Source of the DNA: Thiomonas sp.
GTDB taxonomy: Bacteria; Pseudomonadota; Gammaproteobacteria; Burkholderiales; Burkholderiaceae
Direction: 5' to 3'
Assembly (NCBI GenBank): GCA_027443745.1
Contig: DAIAZB010000381.1
Location: forward strand, 1 to 5,089
DNA: 5,089 nt
The translations under genes and the position numbers were made by a program. Numbering within the stretch: position 1 is the stretch's first letter; the number at the start of each line of letters is the position of its first letter. This document shows positions 1 through 5,089 of the stretch, one piece after another. The notes below the pieces were generated by a model. It made no database searches. It saw only the letters and a program-made list of their open reading frames with translations, and was not told where the DNA came from.

Positions 1-446
1 TCGTCCAACCGGGCGAAGGCATCGAGCGCCTTGCGAATCTGGGCGATGGCCAGATCGGATTCGCGGGTGATTTCATTGAACGAGATGCCGAGGTTGGAGC
101 CGGATTCGATCAGGTCGCGCGCCATGCGGGCGATGCGGTCCGCCTCGTCGCCGACACGCTCCAGGTTGGTGATGGTCTTGGAGATGGCCATCAACAGGCG
201 CAGGTCGCGCGCCGTGGGCTGGCGCTTGGCGATGATCTGGGTGACATCGGCGTCGATCTCCACCTCCATCTGGTTCACACGCTTCTCGTTGAGCAGCACG
301 CCGCGCGCCGCCTCGACGTCGAAGTGGCGCAGGGCGTACACCGCCTGCGCGATTTGCGATTCGACCAAGCCTCCCATTTCCAGCACCTGCGTGGAAATGG
401 CACTGATCTCGGCATCGAACTGCGTGGAAATGTGCTTGTCACCCAT
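1..446 (-). CDS. phoU: PhoU, phosphate signalling regulator (partial, C-terminus beyond window)
   Basis: PhoU is a cytoplasmic helical-bundle protein that couples the Pst transporter to the PhoR/PhoB two-component system and keeps the Pho regulon off when phosphate is plentiful. The first 148 residues are visible, against about 235-240 for the family, so roughly 90 C-terminal residues lie off the left edge. The N-terminus reads MGDKHISTQFDAEI, very like E. coli PhoU (KHISGQFNAEL). MGGLVE (24-29), IIAKRQPTARDLRL (71-84) and the first metal-binding helix motif NLERVGDEADRIAR (94-107, with E96, D100 and D103) follow. The fragment ends in LDAFARLD, matching the E. coli LDAFARMD. I translated this by hand because the frame stays open to the edge. 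The start is the ATG at 446, preceded by GGAGAG (452-457) at 5 nt. The gene starts 14 bp after the pstB stop, so it is almost certainly co-transcribed with pstB. Confidence 0.96.
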   Translation of the reverse strand, partial: MGDKHISTQFDAEISAISTQVLEMGGLVESQIAQAVYALRHFDVEAARGVLLNEKRVNQMEVEIDADVTQIIAKRQPTARDLRLLMAISKTITNLERVGDEADRIARMARDLIESGSNLGISFNEITRESDLAIAQIRKALDAFARLD

Positions 447-460
447 GGTTGCTCTCCGCA

Positions 461-1246
461 TCAGCCGAATCGGCCGGTGATGTAATCCTCGGTTTCCTGG
501 CGCTTGGGCTTGAGGAAGATTTGGTTGGTGTCGCCGAACTCGATCATCTCGCCCAGGTACATGTAAGCGGTGTAGTCCGACACCCTGGCCGCCTGCTGCA
601 TGTTGTGGGTGACGATGGCAACCGTATAGTCCTTCTTCAGCTCCGTCACCAGCTCCTCCACCTTGGCGGTGGAAATGGGATCGAGCGCCGATGTCGGCTC
701 GTCGAGCAGCAGCACCTCGGGTTTGATGGAAATGGCGCGGGCGATGCACAGGCGCTGTTGCTGGCCACCCGACAGGCTCATGCCGCTTTGCTGCAGCTTG
801 TCCTTGACCTCGTCCCACAGTGCCGTCTTGGTCAGGGCGCCTTCCACGCGCTCGTCCATTTCGGCGCGCGACAGTTTTTCGTACAGCTTGATGCCGAAGG
901 CGATGTTGTCGTAGATCGACATCGGGAACGGCGTGGGCTTCTGGAACACCATGCCGATCTTCGCGCGCACCAGCGACACATCCTCGCCGGAGGTGAGAAT
1001 GTTCTGACCGTCGATCAACACCTCGCCCTCGGCCCTTTGGTCAGGGTACAACTCGAACATGCGGTTGAACACCCGCAGCAGCGTCGACTTGCCGCAGCCC
1101 GAGGGCCCGATGAACGCGGTGATCTGGTTTTGCGCAATGTCCAGGCTGACATTCTTGATCGCCTTGTATTTGCCGTAGTAGAAATTAAGGTTGCGCACCG
1201 ACAAGCGTGCCGGTGGCGAATTGACCTGGGCAGCTGGAGTATTCAT
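461..1246 (-). CDS. pstB: PstB, phosphate ABC transporter ATP-binding protein
   Basis: This is the cytoplasmic ATPase that powers phosphate import through the PstC/PstA channel. It is 261 residues, the normal family length, with all ABC motifs in order: Walker [10 protein letters not shown] (47-55), Q-loop glutamine 102 within [12 protein letters not shown], signature LSGGQQQR (158-165), Walker B VLLLDEP (178-184), D-loop SALD (186-189) and H-loop His214 in VTHNMQQAA. The PstB-specific stretches [32 protein letters not shown] and the C-terminal [10 protein letters not shown] closely match E. coli PstB and separate it from other ABC ATPases. The start is the ATG at 1246, only 3 bp after the pstA stop. 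The upstream bases (AAGAAAGA) give just a weak ribosome site, so translation is probably coupled to pstA. All catalytic residues are present, so it should be active. It is the only ATPase gene in the window. Confidence 0.99.
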   Translation of the reverse strand: MNTPAAQVNSPPARLSVRNLNFYYGKYKAIKNVSLDIAQNQITAFIGPSGCGKSTLLRVFNRMFELYPDQRAEGEVLIDGQNILTSGEDVSLVRAKIGMVFQKPTPFPMSIYDNIAFGIKLYEKLSRAEMDERVEGALTKTALWDEVKDKLQQSGMSLSGGQQQRLCIARAISIKPEVLLLDEPTSALDPISTAKVEELVTELKKDYTVAIVTHNMQQAARVSDYTAYMYLGEMIEFGDTNQIFLKPKRQETEDYITGRFG

Positions 1247-1249
1247 GGT

Positions 1250-2125
1250 TCAGTCTTTCTTCCCGATCAGCAGACGGGCCGTGATGTTGATGAGCAGGAC
1301 GCCGCCCGTGATGATCAGAACACCCGCCCAGGCGAGCTGCTGCCAATTGGTATAGGGGCTCATGGCGAATTTGTAGATGGTGACCGGCAGGCTGGCCATG
1401 GGCTGGGACAGGCCGGCGGTCCAGAACTGGTTGTTCAGCGCGGTAAACAGCAGGGGCGCAGTTTCACCCGCGATACGCGCCAACGCCAGCATGATGCCGG
1501 TGAGAACCCCGGCACGCGCCGCGCGCAGGATGACCACCGACACCACCTTCCACTTCGGCGCGCCCAGGGCATAAGCCGCCTCGCGCAAGGAACTCGGTAC
1601 CAGGCGCAGCATGTCCACGGTGGTTCGCACCACCACGGGAACGACCATCAGCGCCAGTGCCGCAACGCCGGCCCAGCCGGAAAAGGTGTGGGTGTTGGCG
1701 ACGATGAGCGCATAGACGAACAGACCGATGACGATGGACGGCGCGGACAGGAGAATGTCGTTGATGAAATCCGTGGCGCGGCCGAAAGCCGTCTTGCCGC
1801 CGTATTCCGCCAGATAGACACCGGCCATGACGCCAACGGGCGTACCCAGCAGCGTGGCTGCTCCGGTCATGAGCAGCGAGCCATAGATGGCGTTGAGCAG
1901 GCCGCCATTTGGGGAATCGGGTGGGGGTGTCATTTGCGTGAACACCGACACGCTCATGCCGCCCAAGCCTTGCGCCAGAACGGAATACAGAATCCAGACC
2001 AGCCAGACCATGCCGAACAACATCGCCGCCATCGCCAAGGTCAGCACCACGGCGTTGATGATCTTGCGCTTGCGAAAGCGCTGCAGGCGAAAGTCCCGTT
2101 GCAAAGGGGGCATGGTGGCGCTCAT
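1250..2125 (-). CDS. pstA: PstA, phosphate ABC transporter permease
   Basis: This is one of the two inner-membrane permease subunits; it pairs with PstC to form the phosphate channel. It has 291 residues (E. coli PstA is about 296). A basic cytoplasmic N-terminus (RLQRFRKRK, 13-21) is followed by hydrophobic segments near 22-47, 78-106, 125-147, 150-168, 203-225 and 266-286, the usual six-helix plan. The family motif [16 protein letters not shown] (65-80) precedes helix 2. The ATPase-contacting EAA loop is at 182-210 ([15 protein letters not shown]) and [10 protein letters not shown] lies at 220-229. The frame is open further upstream to 2449, but that extension only shadows pstC. The ATG at 2125 is chosen because GAGGGGAG sits 6 nt before it and because it overlaps the pstC stop as ATGA, the classic layout of coupled permease genes. 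A second start four codons inside is less likely. Confidence 0.97.
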   Translation of the reverse strand: MSATMPPLQRDFRLQRFRKRKIINAVVLTLAMAAMLFGMVWLVWILYSVLAQGLGGMSVSVFTQMTPPPDSPNGGLLNAIYGSLLMTGAATLLGTPVGVMAGVYLAEYGGKTAFGRATDFINDILLSAPSIVIGLFVYALIVANTHTFSGWAGVAALALMVVPVVVRTTVDMLRLVPSSLREAAYALGAPKWKVVSVVILRAARAGVLTGIMLALARIAGETAPLLFTALNNQFWTAGLSQPMASLPVTIYKFAMSPYTNWQQLAWAGVLIITGGVLLINITARLLIGKKD

Positions 2126-3150
2126 GTCCGGCTCCCCTCGAACCGACCCAGGCGTCGGAGCAAGAGCTTGGACAGCCCCAGCACCAGGAAGGTGATGAAA
2201 AACAGCACCAGACCGAGATAGAACAAGGCAGCCTGATGCTCGGTGGAGGCCTCGGCAAACTCGTTGGCCAACACCGAAGTGATGGTATTGGCCGCGTCGA
2301 ACAGCGAGGCTCCGTTGAAATGGCTGGTGTTGCCAACGATGAAGGTCACGGCCATGGTCTCCCCCATCGCCCGCCCCAGGCCGAGCATGATGCCGCCGAT
2401 GACGCCGGTTTTCGTGTAGGGCAGCACCACGTTGCGCATGACTTCCCAAGTGGTGCAGCCCACGCCGTAGGCCGACTCCTTGAGCATGGGCGGCGTGGTC
2501 TCGAACACATCGCGCATCACCGAAGCGATGAAAGGAATGATCATGATGGCCAGAATGATGCCCGCAGCCAGCAAGCCAATGCCCACGGGCGGCCCCTGGA
2601 ACAGGGCGCCAAGCAACGGCACATCACCGAACCAGTTCTGCAGCCGTGTTTGCACATAGTTGGAGAACAGCGGCGAGAACACCAGCAGGCCCCACATACC
2701 ATAGACGATGGATGGAATGGCAGCCAGCAACTCGATCGCGGTGGCCAATGGCCGGCGCAGCCAGCGCGGCGAAAGCTCAGTGAGGAACAGGGCGATACCG
2801 AAGCTCACGGGAACGGCAATCAACAGAGCAATGAGCGAGCTGAGCACGGTACCGTAAATCATGGTGAACCCGCCGAACACATGATCGACCGGGTTCCACT
2901 GGCTCGTGACGAGAAACTTCAGACCGAAAGTCTGGATGGCGGGCCATGCGCCGATGAACAGGGACACGATGATGCCGGCCAGTGCCAGCAAGGTGATAAA
3001 CGCGGCCAGCCACGCTGCGGCGCCGAACAATGAATCGCCGAGGCGGCCAGGACTCCGGCGCTGTCCCATCTGGGCTCGACCGACGACCACCCGCGAAACA
3101 AGTTCGATATCTGCGGAAGAGGATGTCACGGACATGGCGGGGTCTTTCAT
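2122..3150 (-). CDS. pstC: PstC, phosphate ABC transporter permease
   Basis: This is the second inner-membrane permease subunit, partner of PstA. It has 342 residues from the ATG at 3150, or 337 from the ATG at 3135 (E. coli PstC is about 319); the excess is a polar N-terminal tail. Hydrophobic segments lie near 42-66, 97-123, 137-160, 190-212, 249-273 and 308-330. The EAA-type loop, [20 protein letters not shown], is at 224-243. [16 protein letters not shown] (259-274) and [16 protein letters not shown] (86-101) are PstC hallmarks, and the former distinguishes it from PstA. The start is uncertain: neither ATG has a clear Shine-Dalgarno. The first lies only 5 nt past a strong hairpin that covers the place where a ribosome site would be. 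The second has GAAAGA 7 nt upstream. The stop overlaps the pstA start as ATGA. Confidence 0.97.
   Translation of the reverse strand: MKDPAMSVTSSSADIELVSRVVVGRAQMGQRRSPGRLGDSLFGAAAWLAAFITLLALAGIIVSLFIGAWPAIQTFGLKFLVTSQWNPVDHVFGGFTMIYGTVLSSLIALLIAVPVSFGIALFLTELSPRWLRRPLATAIELLAAIPSIVYGMWGLLVFSPLFSNYVQTRLQNWFGDVPLLGALFQGPPVGIGLLAAGIILAIMIIPFIASVMRDVFETTPPMLKESAYGVGCTTWEVMRNVVLPYTKTGVIGGIMLGLGRAMGETMAVTFIVGNTSHFNGASLFDAANTITSVLANEFAEASTEHQAALFYLGLVLFFITFLVLGLSKLLLRRLGRFEGSRT
2132..2139 (-). promoter_or_regulatory. Ribosome binding site of pstA, inside pstC
   Basis: GAGGGGAG on the minus strand lies 6 nt before the ATG at 2125, within the last codons of pstC. It fixes the pstA start at the ATGA overlap and rules out the long upstream extension of that frame. 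Confidence 0.75.
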
Positions 3151-3155
3151 GCGCG

Positions 3156-3197
3156 AAAACCGGCTTGCATTGGCACGAGGCCAAGCGAGCCGGCTTT
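3156..3197 (-). promoter_or_regulatory. Intercistronic pstS-pstC mRNA hairpin (attenuator or stabiliser)
   Basis: The minus-strand RNA folds into one stem. The outer arm AAAGCCGGCU (3197-3188) pairs with AGCCGGUUUU (3165-3156), giving ten pairs with one G-U. After a C-A mismatch come two G-C pairs, a bulged U, then UUGGC (3184-3180) with GCCAA (3174-3170) around the loop CUCGU. That is 17 pairs in 42 nt, starting 17 nt after the pstS stop and ending 5 nt before the first pstC ATG. A GC-rich stem running into four U's resembles a weak intrinsic terminator. A role in partial termination or in protecting the pstS mRNA 3' end is inferred. Confidence 0.65.
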
Positions 3198-3214
3198 AGG
3201 GATCAAGGACGTTT

Positions 3215-4246
3215 TCAGTTCTTCCACACGGTCTGGCCTGCGGTCGTCTTGATGCCAGACCATTCCTTGCGGATTTGCGCCTTCACCGAGTCTGGCATCG
3301 GGATGTATTGCAGTTGCTCGGCAATCGCATCGCCTTTGTCGAACCCGAAGTTGAAGAACTTCAGCACCGCATCGGTCTGTTCGGGCTTGTCGGACACTTT
3401 GTGCACGAGCACGAAGGTGCCACTGGTGATGGGCCAGGCGGTGGCGCCGGGCTGGTTGGTCAGAATCTGGTAGAACGACTTGGCCCAGTCAGCGCCCGCT
3501 GCAGCGGCCTTCACGTTGGCGTCCGTGGCGGCAACAAACTTGCCGTCGGCGTTCTGCAACTCGACCATCGCCATGTTGTTGGACTTGGCGTAGGCCACTT
3601 CCACATAACCAATGGAATTGGGCAGGCGCTGCACGAAGGCCGAAACGCCCTCGTTACCCTTGCCGCCCACGCCAACCGGCCAATCGACCGTGGTGCCGAA
3701 CTTGTACTTCTCGGCCCACTCCTTGTTGACCTTGCTCAGGTAATTGGTGAAGCCGAACGAGGTGCCCGAAGCATCGGCGCGGCGCACCACGGCGATTTGC
3801 GCATTCGGCAACTTCGCGCCCGGGTTCAGCTTGGCGATGGCTGGGTCGTTCCATTTGGTGATCTTGCCCATGTAGATGTCGGCCAGCGCGGCGCCGTTGA
3901 GCTTGAGCTCACTGCTCTTGATGCCTTCGATATGCACCACCGGCACGATGCCACCCACCGCGGTGGGCCATTGCACCAGGCCGTCTTTGGCGAGTTGCTC
4001 ATCGGTCAGCGGCATGTCCGAGGCGCCGAAATCCACCGTCTTGGCGAGGATCTGCTTGATGCCCGCGCCAGAGCCCACCGACTGGTAGTTCAAGCGGCCG
4101 CCGCCGGCTTTCTGGTAGGCATCGGCCCATTTGGAATACAGCGGGTTGGCGAAGGATGATCCGGCGCCTGTGACATCCAGCGCGAAAGCGCCGGCCGAGG
4201 TGGCCAGCGCAGCGCCGGCGATCAAGCTTTTGAACAATATCTTCAT
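3215..4246 (-). CDS. pstS: PstS, periplasmic phosphate-binding protein
   Basis: This protein captures phosphate in the periplasm and delivers it to PstC/PstA. It is 343 residues, close to the E. coli precursor (346). A Sec signal peptide (MKILFKSLIAGAALATSAGAF) probably ends at AFA, residue 22, leaving a mature start LDVTGAG, which parallels E. coli ASLTGAG. No lipobox cysteine is seen, so it should be soluble rather than a lipoprotein. Phosphate-contact regions of the family are intact: GAGSSF (27-32), SVGSGAG (56-62), DFGASD (72-77, with Asp77) and RRADASGTS (155-163, with the Arg and Ser-Gly-Thr). GGKGNEGVSAFVQ (194-206) and ADWAKSF (252-258) also match the family. The frame is open to 4300, but the ATG at 4246 is chosen because the signal peptide begins there and GGAGAG lies 8 nt upstream. 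It heads the pstSCAB-phoU operon, behind a Pho-box-like site. Confidence 0.98.
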   Translation of the reverse strand: MKILFKSLIAGAALATSAGAFALDVTGAGSSFANPLYSKWADAYQKAGGGRLNYQSVGSGAGIKQILAKTVDFGASDMPLTDEQLAKDGLVQWPTAVGGIVPVVHIEGIKSSELKLNGAALADIYMGKITKWNDPAIAKLNPGAKLPNAQIAVVRRADASGTSFGFTNYLSKVNKEWAEKYKFGTTVDWPVGVGGKGNEGVSAFVQRLPNSIGYVEVAYAKSNNMAMVELQNADGKFVAATDANVKAAAAGADWAKSFYQILTNQPGATAWPITSGTFVLVHKVSDKPEQTDAVLKFFNFGFDKGDAIAEQLQYIPMPDSVKAQIRKEWSGIKTTAGQTVWKN

Positions 4247-4254
4247 GACTTGTG

Positions 4255-4260
4255 CTCTCC
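4255..4260 (-). promoter_or_regulatory. Ribosome binding site of pstS
   Basis: GGAGAG on the minus strand ends 8 nt before the ATG at 4246. It settles the pstS start at the signal peptide methionine rather than the in-frame ATG at 4300. Confidence 0.8.
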
Positions 4261-4279
4261 CGAGGTTGATGTGCGCACC

Positions 4280-4292
4280 GCGTGATACACGC
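4280..4292. repeat. Small inverted repeat in the pstS leader
   Basis: GCGTG-ATA-CACGC is a 5-bp perfect inverted repeat around 3 bases. It lies between the predicted -10 and the pstS ribosome site and is next to the 8-bp palindrome GTGCGCAC (4271-4278). It could form a short hairpin in the leader RNA or be a protein site, and it could equally be chance. Confidence 0.35.
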
Positions 4293-4306
4293 TGGTACAA
4301 GCCAAC

Positions 4307-4340
4307 ACTCTAAGCAGAGAATATGACAAAACAATGAACG
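4307..4340 (-). promoter_or_regulatory. Candidate PhoB-dependent promoter of pstSCAB-phoU
   Basis: On the minus strand a PhoB-box-like repeat (4323-4340) is followed after 10 nt by TAGAGT (4307-4312), which matches four of six bases of the sigma-70 -10 consensus TATAAT. No -35 hexamer lies at the usual 16-18 bp from it. This fits PhoB-activated promoters, where the Pho box replaces the -35 and sits about 10 bp from the -10. Transcription would then begin near 4300 and leave a leader of about 50 nt before pstS. The placement is inferred from sequence only. Confidence 0.6.
4323..4340 (-). promoter_or_regulatory. Pho box (PhoB binding site), upstream of pstS
   Basis: Read on the minus strand this is CGTTCAT, spacer TGTT, TTGTCAT. 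The PhoB box consensus is two direct 7-bp repeats of CTGTCAT separated by a 4-bp AT-rich spacer. The first half-site matches five of seven positions and the second six of seven, with exact 11-bp periodicity. Its place about 77 bp before pstS, the standard PhoB target gene, raises its credibility. Confidence 0.68.
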
Positions 4341-4378
4341 TCATGGTCGTTCGCAGATGTATCAATCGTGAGTTAACG

Positions 4379-5089
4379 TCACTTCCGCTGCCGTAGCAAC
4401 AAACGCGCCGTGATATTGATCAGCAGCACCACGCCGATCACGATGAAAGCCGCCGCATAGGCCAAGGCATGCGCCGAGGCGAATGGCTGGTTGATGAAGC
4501 TCCAGATCACATAAGTGAGGTAGCCAATCGGCTCGTGGGTGAGTTGGCCATTCCACAAGTAGTTGGACCAGCCAGCGGTGTAGATCAACGGCGCCGTTTC
4601 GCCCACCGAAATGGCCAGTGCCAGGAGCACGCCGGTGATCACACCCGAACGTGCCGCCGGCAGCAGCACCTTGAACACGACCTGCGGCTCCTTGCAACCC
4701 AGGGCATACGCCGCCTCACGCAGGCTGGGCGGGTTTTGCCGCATCGCCAGTTCAGTAAACCGCGCGATATAGGGCACGATCAACATGGCCAGGGTGATGG
4801 CCCCAGCAAGCGCCGAGAATTGCCAGCCCATTTCCTCCACCAGCGTGACGTAGCTGAAATAACCCAGCACGATGGATGGCACACCCGTGAGCACATCGGC
4901 AAGGAAACGCACCAAACGTCCCCAGGTTCCGGCGCCATATTCGGCCAGATACACACCAGCGAGCACGCCAATCGGCGCGGCGAACAACAAAGCGCCACCG
5001 CTGAGGACCAAGGTGCCTTCAATGGCATTCAGCAAACCGCCGCTGATGCCATTGGTCACCTGGGAGAACACCGTCCAGTTCAGCGCCTG
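4379..5089 (-). CDS. Second PstA-family phosphate permease (partial, N-terminus beyond window)
   Basis: The frame is open to the right edge, so the GTG at 5071 is an internal valine rather than a start. Upstream codons read QALNWT in phase. The 236 visible residues align end to end with the PstA encoded at 1250-2125 from its GGLLNAI motif onward; about 57 N-terminal residues are missing by that comparison. Shared landmarks are GGLLNAI (17-23), [12 protein letters not shown] (41-52), PSIVLG (71-76), [12 protein letters not shown] opening the EAA loop (120-131), GETAPLIYTAG (163-173) and the C-terminal [12 protein letters not shown] (222-233). By eye the two proteins differ at many positions, including the EAA loop centre (CKEPQ against APKWK), so this is an old paralogue or an acquired copy. 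It is presumably the last permease gene of another Pst-type module transcribed toward pstS. PstA identity is secure; the substrate, phosphate by family, is an inference. Confidence 0.93.
   Translation of the reverse strand, partial: QALNWTVFSQVTNGISGGLLNAIEGTLVLSGGALLFAAPIGVLAGVYLAEYGAGTWGRLVRFLADVLTGVPSIVLGYFSYVTLVEEMGWQFSALAGAITLAMLIVPYIARFTELAMRQNPPSLREAAYALGCKEPQVVFKVLLPAARSGVITGVLLALAISVGETAPLIYTAGWSNYLWNGQLTHEPIGYLTYVIWSFINQPFASAHALAYAAAFIVIGVVLLINITARLLLRQRK

Noticed and set aside
449..2221. A long open frame of 590 codons on the plus strand
   Set aside because: It runs antisense to pstB, pstA and the end of pstC. Its translation is low-complexity His/Arg/Gln-rich with no recognisable domain, as expected from the complementary strand of GC-rich genes.
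2126..2449. A 108-codon N-terminal extension of pstA
   Set aside because: The extra residues are an out-of-frame reading of the pstC 3' end, with no membrane segment or family similarity. The ATG at 2125 has a good ribosome site and an ATGA overlap.
2236..3033. A 265-codon plus-strand open frame opposite pstC
   Set aside because: It lies wholly within pstC on the other strand, and its His/Gln/Gly-rich translation resembles no protein family. It is a shadow of a secure gene.
3275..4159. A 294-codon plus-strand open frame opposite pstS
   Set aside because: It is antisense to pstS, which is secure by homology, and has no recognisable motif or convincing ribosome site.
4247..4300. An 18-residue extension of PstS from the ATG at 4300
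   Set aside because: It would bury the signal peptide, it lacks a ribosome site, and it would begin at about the predicted transcription start. The ATG at 4246 is much better.
4323..4344. An ATGAC/GTCAT inverted repeat as a terminator for the upstream pstA
   Set aside because: There are only five weak pairs around a 12-nt loop with no U-tract after them. The bases are better explained as part of the Pho box.
5069..5071. A GTG that could be the start of the upstream pstA gene
   Set aside because: The frame stays open upstream to the edge with sensible residues, and a start here would remove the first membrane helix that PstA proteins need.

Overview
The window holds most of a high-affinity phosphate (Pst) uptake locus, and every gene is on the minus strand. 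The bases look GC-rich (not counted). The gene order pstS-pstC-pstA-pstB-phoU and the close resemblance of PstB, PstS and PhoU to their Escherichia coli counterparts point to a proteobacterium. A GC-rich beta-proteobacterium (Burkholderiales-like) is my best guess, but nothing here fixes the genus.

In the direction of transcription (high to low coordinates) the layout is as follows. A 5'-truncated pstA-family permease gene (5089-4379) enters from the right edge. A 132-bp gap follows (4247-4378), carrying a PhoB-box-like direct repeat (4323-4340), a possible -10 element (4307-4312) and a small inverted repeat in the likely leader. Next come pstS (4246-3215), a 64-bp spacer with a strong hairpin (3156-3197), pstC (3150-2122), pstA (2125-1250, overlapping pstC by ATGA), pstB (1246-461, 3 bp after pstA) and phoU (446 to the left edge, start 14 bp after pstB, C-terminus cut off).

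The five downstream genes form a complete, canonical system. PstS is the periplasmic phosphate-binding protein, PstC and PstA form the membrane channel, PstB is the ATPase and PhoU links transporter activity to the PhoR/PhoB sensor pair. The Pho box suggests that PhoB switches the operon on under phosphate starvation. The pstS-pstC hairpin may let the cell make more PstS than membrane components.

The least ordinary point is the second, clearly divergent PstA directly upstream of pstS on the same strand. It suggests a second Pst-type permease module next to the first. No ATPase gene lies between the modules, so one PstB might serve two permeases, but the rest of the upstream module is outside the window. 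I found no mobile element, CRISPR array, RNA gene or wholly new system.
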